Shown here: one piece after another, positions 1 to 13,689 of the stretch
How the letters are laid out: the number at the start of each line of letters is the position of its first letter
Numbering within the stretch: position 1 is the first letter of the stretch
Assembly: GCA_034509425.1 (NCBI GenBank)
Contig: JAVTVJ010000015.1
Coordinates: 496,001-560,000, forward strand
DNA from: Eopsaltria australis
Taxonomy: Eukaryota > Chordata > Aves > Passeriformes > Petroicidae
DNA length: 64,000 bases
Reading direction: 5' to 3'
The notes under the pieces: generated by a model
Database searches by the model: none
Told to the model about the DNA's origin: nothing
Seen by the model: the letters and a program-made list of their open reading frames with translations, nothing else
Position numbers and translations under genes: made by a program

Positions 1-2351
1 ACATGACCTGATCACTAGGCTGTATCTCTAAGGGTGGTGCTATCATTCACTGGGATTTTAGCTAAACATGGTAAATGCCAAAGCTCTTGATACATGTAGG
101 CCAAATATGTAATCTCTGCTGTTTCTTTTTTCATTCCTACTGAAAAGGAAAACTGTGTTATCAGAAAGAAAACGCCTGTAGAGTGGAGATATCGCTGCAT
201 TGCTTACTGTTTAAAAGCTGTCTTAAAACCTTGCATTGCACTGCACCGCTGAGAAGTGCAGCTTGGTGTTGTTTGCTAATGACAAGCTAGAAGCTGTGAT
301 GCACCAAGTCACACATCCTGGTGGCAAACATTTACTGTGGCTTCGTGGTGCGCGGTGGGGCTGGATGGGTGGGGTGAGTGGTACTGCAGAGCCGAGCTTG
401 GTGCCAAGGAAAGAAAGTTCTGAGAGTCCCTTCGGCTGCTGCTCCCAGGCACTGATACAGTTCAAAGCCCCATGCTGGCTACTGTGAAGAAAAGCAACTC
501 TACTGCAGGCAAACCCAGCACAATGGTGATAACGATCTGCTTCTGGAAATGACAGCCAGCTGCACAGAGGACACAGTAACTTGGGCTTTAGTGTGTTTGG
601 GACGAAACCTTATTTTTACATTAAAAAGCACCGATATTTTTAAATAGAAAAAAGAAAACAATATTTAAATTCCTCTTTTGCAACAGAGAAATAGTCATGT
701 ATGATTTGAACTAATGTTGGACTTGTTTAATAATTATTCACTAGCTCATGAAAGAGGCTACAGAGTATAACAAAACCAGAGCAAGCTCACTCAGCACATG
801 GTTGAAGGTTTATTTGCAGCTCATGCTGCACAGATGGGTAATAGTTTGAAAGCACAGATGGAATTTAAGGAACAGCAAGTTCAGTGGGGAAACTGCTGTA
901 TTGAAAGGAGGGAGAAAACTGAACAAACCAGCAGCTTGAGAGAAAAATATTGAGATCCAGCTGGTAATTAGACAAATTATTTCAGCCTCTCCTAAAGTAT
1001 AAACTGTGAGGGCAAACAGCAAATATTTTACAGGAATTGGCTGCTTTCTTATTATTCTCTTATATGAGAAGTATCTCTCAAACCTAGTTAAAATAGAAGG
1101 GTTTTTTTCATTGAATGATGTTGTAGTGGAAGTTAGTGAAGTAAAGAGGCAATGATCTGTCTGAAAAGCAAGACAAAGCTAGAGAAAATGAGTAGAGCAA
1201 AGTGGCTGGTGATTTTAACCCCAGGGTTTTTTAATCCAAAGAGAGGGATTAAAAAGCCAGTTTGGTAAGAAGGGCAACCTGCCAAGCTCACCAGTCTGAA
1301 CGTCCTGCTAGTGTTGAGTGCCTGCCTCTTGGCAGGTCTTGTTTCTAAGTCCTTCAACAGCATTTTCCTTGTGCATCATCTTCAGAAAGGCAGGGCACAG
1401 AGAAAGTATTGCTACTCTTTTCTGAAAAGAGTAAAGGGAAGAGTACTTCCAGCAAGGTTTCATCCACCTGCTTCTTTCCCTGATCTGTGTCCACATGTCA
1501 CACCTTTTGCATTTATCCACTTCCCACCAGTGCCACGACTGGGTTGTGTCTGCAGCAATTTAATATAATGCCGGTGTGGTGTAGACTTTAGCTCTTGAAT
1601 AATTTTATTATTTGGGGATCTGTTTACTCTAAATTTTTTCCTGTTTTGGCTCAATTGAGTATTTCATCATAATAAAGTAACTGGACTACTCTATACTTTC
1701 AGATCTTCTCATCAGAGTTTTTTGGAAAAGTTTCATTCAATAAATAAAATCTGGTAAGAAAAAATGTGAAATATGATGAAAACTCATTTTTGCAGAACAT
1801 TTACATATTTTATATTATTCTCTCAGTTCCCCAATTTTCTAATATTTCAGTAATAAGTACGAGGCAGATATTTTTAGCTAAGTTATAAACAAAGAAAATT
1901 ATTTTTGAAGCACTAAATTACATATATATGTAATTCCAAGAATAATGTGGAATCCATCATTCAGAACAGGAAGAGAAGCCTCAGCAATAAATTCATTCCT
2001 TCAAGCACTGATTTAAAAAGAGAGAAAAAGAGAAGAATAAAATTATATAATCAGATGAATTAAGACTATAATTTACTGCTGTGCTTTGATTTATCTCCTG
2101 CTGCTAGAGATTGTCTCATAAGTGAAGCCAGTGTGGCTGAGCATTTAAATTCAAATTTTTTTAGACCTGACTGGCTTTTTTCCTTAAAGTTGTATGTTTC
2201 CATATATTTAAATTCTAGCTTATTAAAAACCAACTTAACCCTGAGAAATTGCAGGGTTATTTGTTGTGTACAACTAATTTTGTAAAAAGAGATATGTAAG
2301 AATTGTAAAAGCCCCAAATAAATAATTCTGCATCATAATGTGGTAATGCTC

Positions 2352-2375
2352 ATGGTTTATTTTAAAATAAACCAT
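2352..2375. repeat. 24-bp perfect palindrome
   Basis: ATGGTTTATTTT is followed with no spacer by its exact reverse complement. It lies in AT-rich intron with no recognisable element around it. Confidence 0.9.
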
Positions 2376-5019
2376 CCTCATGACAATTTTTCTGTGGAGT
2401 TCTGCTCTAGAAGTTGAGAGTCTTCATAAATGGAAATAATTAGGAAGTTATTAATGTTTTTTGTTGTGTTTATTGGATTAAATACTCAGGAAAAAATACA
2501 TTTATTTTTTCTCTCTTTCCATGAACTGGGCTGTTTCTTCCACTAGCACATTGAGATTTACTCTTCTAGCTTGTCATTCTTCTGTTTCTTTAATTATACA
2601 AACAGTGGTGATTCGGTTTTTTTCAATATTGAAATCATACCATTTTCATGGGTTTAGTCTTTTGGTAGCATCAGTTTCCTAATTGAACTTCGATGAAAAA
2701 AAAATTAAGTATCAATTTTTAACACTTTTGAAAAGGAGCCTTTCTTTCTTTTTCTGGTCTGTGGAGGAATATTCTTCATGGAGCTTCTACTTCCTGTCAG
2801 GTAATAAAGAAAGTGAAGTCTTGTCTTCTTTTTGAAGAAAGCATTGATGCTGACAGGAACAGAGAGATTTCTTTTTGGAGGAATCGCAGCATGGCATTGT
2901 ATCTTCCAGCTAAGAGTTTGTGATTAAAACAACTGGAGAGGACCTTGCAAGGTCATCTTGAAGGGTTTAATAGGGGAAGATCCAAGCATTTATATCAAGA
3001 ATCTGTTGATTCAATTTCTGGACATAAGATAAGTGGTGGTGTTTTTAACCCTCACATATGAAGAGTCCTCTGAAACTCTAGCAGGGGTCTGAACATGAGA
3101 AAAAAGTTCTAGTGTTCCTAGAAAGAATTCTAATTCTCCAAGCCAGCAAGTTGTAAAGACATGTCTCTAAAGCAGTGATCACCATGTGATGCCTGCCCAA
3201 GAGGTGCCAGCAGACACAGAGTGAGTGCATTTCACTGCCCATCCCTCCAGCTTCACTGAGAAATTGGGTGAAACTACTCATGGAATACCATGCCAAGGGA
3301 GTAATTTCCCTTCTAATACCTAGGCTAGTTTTGTCCACACTAATCTGAGCATGTCTGTGTGGAACTGCTCACATCTGCACAGACAGCTTCCTTGGATGCA
3401 GAGAGACACTGGAACTGTATGGAGCTAAACCTGTATGGCATTAAACCCCCCTGCCTCCTACTCACTCTAAGTGTGTCTGTGGAAAATTTCCTACCAGCAC
3501 TGATCCAGGCTGGACTCAGTGGATTTTCAGTGGTTTTGTTTGCATTTCAAAAGAAACAGATGCTGGATTGTAGTACGGGGATTCTGATGACTCAAAGGAG
3601 AGGTGATTTTGTGTAAAACATCATTCCTTGCGGAGCATGTATGGAGGTCCCACAGCTTGAAACCACATCAGCTGGTGTTTAGAGGACACTCACAAATAAC
3701 ATTCTCTAGTAGAAGATAACTGACATATTCTCATTAGTGACAATAGGTAGTATCACCATTTATCAATTGTCATGTATCAGTTTCAGTCATTGGCTCACAT
3801 GGAAATACAAAGAAATTCCTAACTATGAGACAGTGACTGACTGCTCACACTTCTGGAGCGGCAGCTTTTTAAATAGAGTAACTAGTCTCCATAGCCCTCT
3901 GCTATATCCTGCAGATATAGCCTTTGTACCTGACTGTATGAAGGAGATTGGGGTGAATGAGGTTAAAAACTAATGCATTTATGTTGCTGTACTTTTGACA
4001 TGTCAGGCTCCATGTATAGCAGGTGAGCAGAGTTGAGCAGTTTATGAGGTGAGTGGAAACCACTGATGGCAATCATCAGATTCATCCCTCAGTGCCAAGG
4101 ACTACAAAGATCTAACCATTGCTTTCGGTCACGAAACTCTGTTAAGGAGCAAAGGGATCTGATATTGGATGGCATGGATGGACAGAGCTGTTCCTGTCCT
4201 GCCTGCTATGAACACAGTTCCTTGTTTGGTAGCAATATTGGTCAACCAGCAATGGTCAGTGGTCCTTTCTGTAAACCACAGAACTTCCCTGATTTGTGTG
4301 GTTATTTATGAATTTTATTTCTTTGTTATGAAGAGGAGAATAACACTGAGCAGTTTCTATCCTATTTCTGGCCTTTCACTTCAGATTTTAAATATCCTCT
4401 TGTATTTTTCACAGACTTTAGTAATAGTAGAAGCCTGACAAAAGAAAAGTGGATATGCATGAAATACAGAGATACATTCTTTGACCATGTCCCCTCAGTG
4501 GTACTATATATCCTAGTTTAATTTCTAAAATCCTGTTTTCTTCCTGCTCCCCCAATCCACAAATGGAAAATAATCTGTGCTTTCAGCACAGGTTTGATGT
4601 GCCCTCAAATTCTATTAGTGTAGAGAAACTCAATTTAAAAAGGCATAATTGGTATTAATTTCTTTAAGCACCCAAAGAAAAGGCCCTGACTGCCCAGCTT
4701 GAATAAAGTAGCAGTAAACAGGGCAAGCCTAGATGTTGGCTTGTCCTTGTCCTTTCAGCCTAAAGAGCAGTTTCTAACTCCATTCTGTTCAGTCTTGGGG
4801 CTGTGAAGAGGAGAGGCCTTCAATGGGCACAGCAGGCCTTTCAGTTTTGAGGCCCTTTGCAAACAGTGTTGAAATGCTGTACCTGCAGTGGTTTTGACTT
4901 TGTTCATGTTCCCCCAGAGCAACAAGTCTTTTGGGAGAGGACTTCTCTGTAGGTTGTTAGATTTTTGCCCTTTCCCTTGTGTTTTTCCAAGGGATATAAA
5001 GGAAATACTGTGTATCTTC

Positions 5020-5056
5020 TTCGGTCAAAGCAGTTTTTTTTTTTTTTTAGACCGAA
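5020..5056. repeat. Inverted repeat flanking a T15 run
   Basis: TTCGGTC (5020-5026) and GACCGAA (5050-5056) are perfect 7-bp inverted arms around a loop that holds 15 T bases (5034-5048). Arms containing CG are unusual in this CpG-poor sequence. Function unknown. Confidence 0.7.
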
Positions 5057-8000
5057 TAGTTCAAAACTTTCACTCTTTTAATTATACTTTGATTTCTCTT
5101 TCTGACAAAGAAGTAAGTGCATCCCAAGGAAGTGGATCCCACTTGAGCTATGCAGTGTCAAGCTTCTGTCAAGCCACAGAGAAAAAGATTAAAAATAAAA
5201 GGGCCAACTTTTGGTCCTCACCTCTCTGATGCAAGTGCCAACATTTTTCTCAGTCAAATTTTTGTAATTGAGTGCTTTAAAAGGAAGAATATGCTTTGAA
5301 GTTGTTGGATAAATCAAAGAGGATGGGGATTCAATGGGTTTTAAGCTTAGGCTTTGAGTAAATCATTAGGGGTTTTTAGAGGGTAATGTTAGCAGACTGC
5401 AAACAGTGGATGGTGAATTTGAAAGGGGTTATACAAGGATATCTATATGCTGGATCTTTTTGGAAATAAGATTTTAAAAAAATATATTGGAGATAAAATG
5501 ATAAAATATGAAAATCACAGCAAAGAATAAAGTATTTTAATAAGATCACCATAGATAATGATATGTAAAAAAACCGTAAAATGTGTTAAAAGGCAGGTTA
5601 CTTGTTCTTTTAAGTCTAAACTCAAATCAACACTTACTTCTAGCAATAGAAATTATTTCTTCTGCCTGAATTTATGGTGTCCCTAGGGTACTGCTGTTTT
5701 GTTACTGTAACACTTGAAGTTTCCATAATATTCTGTTCAACAGATTGCATAAAGAATTTTAGAAATAATTTTATTTCTGTTTGATTTTCCAAGGAGCAAT
5801 AGGTAGATAGATGACTCTACTGAATTCTGATTTCTTTAAAAAAAATTAAGATTTTTTTCTTATTTTGTTGACCTTTATGATGTTTCTGAACCTCAAATAA
5901 TTATAGTGCTTATTGACATCATATCTTTCAAGTTCTCTTGTCTGCAAGGACTCAAATGAAACAGAGTAGTTTTCCTTAGTGGTAAATTCCTAATGTATTC
6001 CTTCTTTCTATAATACTAGAGATTATTTGGAGACTTATGGGAGAGAGCTCAGCTTTTTACTGTTTATGGCAGAAAATTCTGGTCCCTTTGAAAGAAACCT
6101 CACTACTGATATGGTAGACATGTCACAGCTAGAATTATTGCACCCTCCAGCTTCCCTGAAGAAAAATATGGGCTAAGTAGTGTTTGACCAATTTATGCCA
6201 CTATTCGGTTATGGTTTGCTGTTCTTTCATATTCCCAGAAGTTGTAAGAAAGTATGCAAAATGAAATCTACAACATAATTGATAAACTTAACAATATTAT
6301 TACATTTATTTATATGATGGCTTTACCAGGCTCTGATATGCCATAACAAAGACTAGATTCAAGGGGTTGTTAAAGCTTTGCACTGCCTTCCTCTCTACAG
6401 TGCAAGGCACTGTATCTCTCTGTGCTGAGAGCCAGAAAATTCTTCCCCACATACCAAATTAAACAGGCTTGTACAACTACTGTTTTGTTTCCTAGAGGGA
6501 AAAATGAAACCAAGTGATATCGTCTTGTGGACCTCAAAAAGATGAAGTGAATCCTCCACTGAGGAATATGTGAAAGTTCTGCCCCATCCTCCTCTGTAGT
6601 AGGGTGTAGTAGGGTGGCTGCTGCCTTGCAAGCATCTCTGCTCTGCAGCCCTGGGCTTGGAAGAGTTCTAACTTTTGATTTTTAAAGCTAGTCTAAGCTA
6701 GTAATCGTAACCTACCTTTAGTCAGTTCTGAAGAACAGGCATCTTCAGAGAATGATTAGTCACCTGGCCATTTTTTAAAGTATTTTTTCTCCTGGTTTGG
6801 CTATTTTTCTCCATTAGCTGGATTAGTTGGTTGTATCTTGATTATGTCTGCTGTCCATTACTGACCTTTTCCTCTCCAGTCTTTTGGGTATTTTACATGA
6901 TCCAAGTAATTTCCAGGGACCAGGATTCAGCGAGTAGCCCAGCAATGAAGCCCACCTGAGCAGAGGCAAGGTACTGTCAGATCCAGCCCACTAATAAAGT
7001 TTACACATAAAAGTATTGCTGAATAATATGCACTGGAAGCTGAGACTGGAACACAGAATTTTTACTTACTGATTATTTGCTCCCTAAGGGATGGCAGGAG
7101 TTTGGATGCAGGGATTTTGTAAGTGGCCCATTTTTTTCTCAGTTGATTAAGTGGTGCCTAAATCCTATTGTTGACATGGCTACCAGCCTTTCTTGGAGAT
7201 TCAAACTGGCATTTTCCTGCAAGCTGTGTCTGCATTTTTAGGTGATTAATCTTCTTAAAATCTTATGTGCCTAAGTTACAATTCATAAGGAATTTAGTAT
7301 GTGATACAGCTTTTTCTGATCCAGTTGTGGATGTATTCAAAAGACATTTTCTAAAACAAGATTAAGTTACATATACCTATTTTTCTACAAATACCTTCTG
7401 ACTGGTGCAATAAACCCTCTAATCATTGACTTGGTCTTACAACAGAAGGACTGTGTGTCCAGACATGACATCTCAAGGTCAGTCTGTCTGCATTTCTGGA
7501 AATAAATTATATGGTGCTTACAAAAATGTTCCAGTTGTCTTTCAAAGTACCCAGGCCACCTTTATACATGTTGAGGTCAGTATAGTAACTCCTAACATCA
7601 AAACAATATATATTTGTCTTCACTCAATTGAATTCTGTTATTCCATCTTTCAATTTTTATTCATTTTTATTGGACCCATTTGAATTACAAAAATAAGATC
7701 CTTATGAACTTTTCTGAACTTTTTGTTTATAAAGTACTGATTTCTTAAAATCATGACTGAGTAAAATGTTTTGAAAGAGTTTCTGGGATCATTAGTATTT
7801 TTTAAAAATGAAGAAAATAATAACTTTTATGTAGGTTAATTTATTTATAGTCAAAAACAGTTTTGCCAAATCTAAGACAGCTTTTCCTTCTGACTGCTTT
7901 TTAAGTGTGTTTATGACATACAAAATATGTTAAAGGAGATAATTAACTATGTGGTCTCCTAATCTTATGACACAAGAAAACTAGTCAGAAATGAAGAAAT

Positions 8001-8509
8001 GTAACTTAACAGTTGGAGACATGAGAAATCCAGTTGTTTGTATTCAGATTTCTTCCTGCAACCAAAAGAAAATGGCCACATTTCTCACACTTTGTTTGAA
8101 ATGCTGCAAAAACCAAATGTTTTGTAAACTCTGTGAGCTGATAGCAGCTTGGCTTTTACTAATGAATATAAATAATCTCTCACATTTCTGAGTTACTTGT
8201 TCATTCTATGCCACGTAAAAATAATTATAGCAGAAGCTGTTCCTAAAAATATTTTTACTGTTTTTGTTAGACTATGTAGGACTTTTTTCAGCATCTTGAA
8301 ATTACTTTGGACAGGACATTAGGCATGACTTCAGAGGAAGAGATCTAAAGCATGATGACTTGTGCTATGCAAATGTGAAATTTATATGACAAGAATACTT
8401 TGAAGACCATTAGTAAGGGTAGTTTTCTATCACTAAAATGGTAATTCTTGCATGTTAATAATGCCTGTCTACACATTTTGAAGCTGTGTCAGAGGAATGA
8501 TTAGGGAAT

Positions 8510-8667
8510 GATTCTTCACCCAGAGGGCACTGGAACAGGCTCCCCAGGGAAGTGGTCACAGCACCAAGCCTGACAGAGTTTGGACAAGTCCTGTGCAGGG
8601 CCAGGATTTGGACTTTACGATCCTGGGGGGTCCCTTCCAGCTCAGCAGATTCTGTGATTCTGTGATT
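8510..8667 (+). mobile_element. CR1 LINE 3' fragment
   Basis: Sense-oriented CR1 3' end. The sequence TTCTTCACCCAGAGGGCACT leads into GGAACAGGCTCCCCAGGGAA, then GTCCCTTCCAGCTCAGCAG, and ends in the diagnostic short tandem tail of ATTCTGTG units. It is 5'-truncated like most avian CR1 copies and moderately diverged. Confidence 0.88.
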
Positions 8668-11600
8668 TGAGAGCAGTTCTCAGATCAGTTCATTGTTTCT
8701 CTCATTCTTTTGGAGGCATAGTAGCGATAGTTGGCAACTTCGTATCTTGAAGCAAACTTTAAAAAAAATATGCTTGATAGTAGGGATTAATGCTTTGGTC
8801 TGCTGAAAAATAATTGCTGAGAAGCAATGAGTATTCAGAGTGCATAATTATACTGTGTGTAATTATGTATTTAACACTGCATGTCTTGAGTTGCTTATTT
8901 CTGTTGACTTTATTTTCATTATACAGAAGCAAATTCAAGTTAGAGTTCCTTCAAAATATCAAATATCTAACAAAATAGTTTTTAATCATTGCTGAAGTAT
9001 GACTAAGATACAGATATATAATAATCCATTTGGTGAATATGCAGTGTAATTCAATATTCATTATTTCTTCTCTTTAACTCTCCACTATGACTTCTCTGTA
9101 AATAAATGGCTGTCTTTTGTCTGTGGAGGTTGCCAGACACTTTTGCAGCACTGTATACGCTTTTGCACCCCAATTGTTTGAAATACCTTTTCCAGAACAA
9201 AACTGGAAAAAGAGGCATCTGACAAATCTTTCCCATAGAAAGGTTAGAAACCTATATTCGTTCAATTTTCTTAGCATGCCTTGTCCTGACTGGATTGTGC
9301 AAATGGTTCTTACCAACTCCAGGGTGCCAGAGTGACAAAACACTATACCTAGACTTAATCTTTTTTTCTTATTATGGAACAGTTATAGCTATTGTACAGT
9401 TAAGGTCGAAGTTTGGTTCCATTACAAGCCTGATCTACAGCTCCCATCAACCACTTGTCCCCAAAACAAGCCATTACCTGTGCAATTTCACATCATATCT
9501 CATGCAGTGTTAAATCTTTCTATGAAGGCTAAAGAAAGAATACAGAAAAGGACTTTTAAAGTTGCAAAGTGTGGTTCTCTGCTGCCATGAACTGGTTTTA
9601 GTCATCATAAACAATGAATGTGTCATAAAATGTGTATGTATATATGTTATTAAAGGGATTACTAGCCCTGCCTATTGTCAGAATCCCTAATAAGTCCCCT
9701 CATAGGGCCCCATTTTCAGTTTCTTATAGCTTTGATAGATGGTTACTGTCTTGAGATTTTATTTCAGCTTGATGTTTGTGTTTATGCATGAAGGTATGTG
9801 TAAAATATGAGCCAGCTCAAAGCAGTTATTGAGAAGCAAGACAATTGCACAACAGATCACGACTTACTTTCTGTAAACTCTATGTTGTAGTTTATGAAAT
9901 GAAATGTAAAAGAGCTAAAAAAATTCCAAAATGAGATATCAACTGCTGGTTTAGCAGAGGACAAAACAACTTCTGGATAACACCATGCCAGTTGGAACTG
10001 GCAGACAATAAACCTTGTGTTCCTCTTGGTGAAGCTGATGGCAGATTTCAAAAGTCCTAAATACATACCTGCAGTTAAACTAACTTCAATAAATATCCAA
10101 ATTACTCAAAATTTTTAGTAGTTTTCTGTTTAATCTCACAGTTTTGTGGTATGATAATTAATTCTAGAAAAGGATATGTGCTACTCCCTCTCTCCCTATA
10201 GCATGTACTAGCATTGTTAAACTGCATTTTTCTATTATTTGATTATTCTTTTAATTTGATTAGAAGCCAGTTTTGCTAATTTAAAAATGTAGTCCAATGT
10301 AAAAAAAAAAGGTCCTTGAAATTCTTGGTTTTTCTTATCAAATAATTTGCTTTTGAAGAATAATCAAGAGTTATATCTTGAATTTAAAAAATTCAATATC
10401 CATGTTAATAAGCTTTGCTTTTTTGTAATGACAGGGTCTAAATATAGAAGGGAAAGAAAGATTTTAATTCTTGTCACATTTAAAAAGAAATATGTAAAAT
10501 TGTTAGACCTGTTCACTTGAGCCTAGGTGCCTTACAACATTTTTTACTTTTGTAACTCATTAGACAGACCCTATTGGCATATGAGAGGTGTGATTTTGTA
10601 TAGGAGTTTCATCACATAATTGACAGGTTTTCCCTGGAATAACCTTCTTTTATTTCACTGAGCTATATCTGTAGAGCAGGCTATCAGTTGTGACAAATTG
10701 ATGTTTTCTTCTGAAGATCACCGACTTCCTTTGGATTAAGTGTATGAGAACAGTAAAGCTCATTTTCAGTCCTGACTTAAACTCAATGCCAAAGACCTTT
10801 TGTACTTAACCCTCTGTCACCTATCTTCTCATGAACAACTTTTCCATAGTGAACATATGAATAAAACTCTTAATTTAATTCTTTAGAATATATTCCATGT
10901 TGAATTAGCAGAGATACCAACTTTTAGCTATTTAAGAAAGATGATATATCTATAATCATCATACGTTTAGTAACACATGTAGTTATTTTGCACTAAGGAC
11001 TGAAATAAATTGCATGTTATCTTGTAGTACTAATGAAAACAAATAGCAGAAGCTATGTCTTCTTGGGCTTGGAATGGATATGTAATGAAAATTGTCTAAA
11101 ACAAGTCACAATACACTCCAAATAGGGTTTTTATACAACTCAATATATGGTTATGCTGCACAAATCTAATTACTGTGATTGATAATAGCCACCATTTATT
11201 GCGTATCTTAGGGCAGCTGTAAAATGGCTAGTGCTTGGATTTTGGTTGGTCATATTAATCATTAAGTAGATTCCTCACTGATTCCTTTGCATTTTTCTAT
11301 TTTAAAATTGGTGGTGTGAAAGGAGATGGTCTTATCTGGACTGAGATGAAATTGAGGGTCATAACTTTTTTTAAAACCATAAGGTGTAATAGACTGTGGT
11401 CTTCTTGGGATGAGACCTCTCTCAAATAAATGTCAAACTGTAGTTCCTTGCCTGGAAAATTAAGAGACCTGATTTTTCTTCATTAACTTCACTATTCATG
11501 TACATTAGAGTGGTGTGGTATGTCTTTAATTTTTTTGTTTTTAGTTTTTATATTTATCTTACTAAGTTATATCATAAGAAATGTTTTACCATGAAAATTT

Positions 11601-11988
11601 CTTATTCCACTATGAAGTCGAACTGCCAGGATATAACAAAAGGTGTGTGGGTGTATGGATCTTGATTTCTTTCAGTGCATTCAGAGATCAATGTGTCTTT
11701 AGCAAGTTTTAAACATTTAAATAAAATCAGCATTTTCTTATAAATTGTAATTTTGGATAATTTACTGTCCTGCATCTACTTTGCTATTTTTAGCAGACAA
11801 TCCAAGTGAAGCTGATTGCTGTCTGACATTGAAATGTAAACATTCAACAATAGCCTTAATTCATTTGACAGCATCTTCAGATAATCTGTACATTTCCTTT
11901 CACAGCATGCATAACTTTAATGGTAAGGCCACGAAAACCTCCTGGGCAAAGGATTTATTTGCAACATTGGAACAGAAAAAGGCTTCTG

Positions 11989-11989
11989 C

Positions 11990-12032
<43 letters not shown>

Positions 12033-12036
12033 TGTG
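11989..12036. repeat. (TC)n(TG)n compound microsatellite
   Basis: About 13 TC units run directly into about 11 TG units. The first part is a polypurine/polypyrimidine mirror-type tract and the second an alternating purine-pyrimidine tract. It is probably length-polymorphic. Confidence 0.97.
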
Positions 12037-12763
12037 AAGACTCTGCAGCTCTTTTGTTAACTGGGAAATTTTTACTGCAGTGTCTGTCTGCAGCAGTATA
12101 CTTGCAAATCTGCTCTGCAGTGAGGGTGCAGTCCTCTCCTTAGAGTATAGATTTGAAGGATTGTTTTCAGGCTCTCCAGGATATGATGAAGAGGAATTTT
12201 TAAAATATATTTCTGAAACAGACCTAAGGGTGTTTGTTTATTTTTCACTAGTTGGGGAGCCTCTCATAGTCTTTGGTAAGATATTTTATTGAAGGGAAGC
12301 TAAAAAAGAAGGGGCTGATGTAGAGCCATTGAAGAATGACATAAATACATCTGGTTCCCTCTTTGGGCAGGGAGAGCATCTAGTGACTTTCTATTCTGGT
12401 CTTTTCTGTGAAAAGTTGAACACTGGGTCAAGATCTGTGTTTGTCATGATTGAGGTTTTGACTACTTCACTGTTTAGACAAGAGTATTTCAGTAGTATTT
12501 TGGAAAGGAAAAGTACAGACAAGGCTGTCATTGATTTTGATATAGAGAAAGCTGTAGTCACTGGTTTGAGAGCTATCCAAATGAATCATCTTGCTGGGTC
12601 TACACAGGAGAGAAGTTTAAAGGGTAAAGCATAAATTAAAGGATATTAATTTACATTTATCTATACATTTATCTACATTTGCCATATCTATAAAGCTGGA
12701 AACAACATATGAACTGACCTAATTTTAACTGATTCTTAAGTTCCTGAATGCATAAAATAGAGA

Positions 12764-12828
12764 GAATATATATGTATAGACATATATAGGCATATATACA
12801 TAGGTGTGTATATAGATGTATGTAAGAT
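12764..12828. repeat. TATA/TATG-rich low-complexity tract
   Basis: Irregular alternation of ATATAT, TATGTATA, CATATATAGG and TGTATATAG units. This is an imperfect dinucleotide-derived microsatellite. Confidence 0.75.
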
Positions 12829-13162
12829 GTTTGAAAATCTGTGAATATACATTATTGTTAGCACCTCAGTTCTTATTTACGTGTATGAACCACACCTTTT
12901 TCTATGATCCTATTTTGCTGTAGCATAAAAGTTTTTCATACACATCTAATAAAAAGTACTTTTAAATTCATTCATTCAGCAGAGTTCAGCTACTCAGTGC
13001 CAGAGGAGATTGGCCCCAAAATGTGATCCCAAAATAATGAGGGCTGGATTTAGTTGCCCTTTTGCTACTTTTTCTCTTTTCCCCCACGTACAAGAAGAAA
13101 TGTTAATGCTGACTTAGCTTTTCCACACTTAAAAAATAAAAGACAATTTCTATTAGTCAGTT

Positions 13163-13384
13163 TCATAATGCCATGCAGAAGAATGCACTAGAGATTGCTG
13201 CTTGATCCACCTCTGGAACTGTCATGCTAATGGAACATGCAAATGCTCTGATGAAGAGGAACACTGCCACAAAATGATTGAAAAGATACCCTCCAAAGGT
13301 CTCCTGATCTTTTGGTCCTCGAATAGTTTTGTTTGACAGAAACAGTGGCAAGAAAAAGCTCCCCAGCTGGGACAAGTCAACTGA
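13163..13384 (-). pseudogene. Coding-like block, unidentified; exon or pseudogene remnant
   Basis: On the minus strand, 73 codons are open from just after a TTGCAG acceptor-like sequence (AG at about 13385-13386) to a TGA at 13163. The peptide runs from SVDLSQLGSFFLPLF through RGPKDQETFGGYLF to AISSAFFCMAL. It has two hydrophobic stretches separated by a polar loop, as in a multipass membrane protein. Codon choice (CTG, GTG, GGA, CAG, GAG, ACC) and base composition look more like vertebrate coding DNA than the AT-rich surroundings. There is no ATG at its start, no obvious GT donor at its end and no poly-A tail in the sense needed for a complete processed copy. I do not recognise the protein family. 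It may be a single exon of a gene on the opposite strand, a fragment of a processed pseudogene, or chance. Confidence 0.35.
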
Positions 13385-13689
13385 CTGCAATATACAAAGC
13401 CATAGTAACAAATTATGAGAACTGTGAAAAGCACAATTAGAATTTTCCTAATATACTTAGTTAAATTACTTGAAATATCATTATGCTTGAGACAGTTTAT
13501 TAAATGAGTATGTATGACTTAGAACAGATACCATGAGGGATGAGATTATTTCAGAAGCATAGTTACCTAGTAATGTTATTTTCATGTAATTTTTCCCAAA
13601 TCCATGTCTTTTGTGCTGCTTAATATGGGTTTTAAATATGGATGGCTGTCAAAATGAAGTATTTGGAAAAAAAATCCAGGGTAGCACAC

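Larger units (their letters stand above)
1..8509. other. Unclassified AT-rich intron sequence
   Basis: Contains the 24-bp palindrome at 2352 and the hairpin/T15 at 5020. All open frames are short, lack coding character and match no protein I recognise. A stretch near 2935-2970 faintly resembles a CR1 tail but is too weak to call. Confidence 0.6.
8668..13162. other. Unclassified AT-rich intron with simple repeats
   Basis: Apart from the TC/TG and TATA-type microsatellites at about 12.0 and 12.8 kb, I see no element, RNA gene or exon here. Confidence 0.6.

Noticed and set aside
2930..2975. Possible CR1 tail (GGAGAGGACCTTGCAAGGTC)
   Set aside because: Only a short, self-complementary match to the CR1 end; no neighbouring CR1 blocks.
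4888..5229. 113-codon plus-strand open frame
   Set aside because: It reads through the T15 run as a phenylalanine tract and has no recognisable protein features.
11781..12143. 120-codon plus-strand frame containing SL and CV repeats
   Set aside because: The repeats are the translated TC/TG microsatellite; the frame is accidental.
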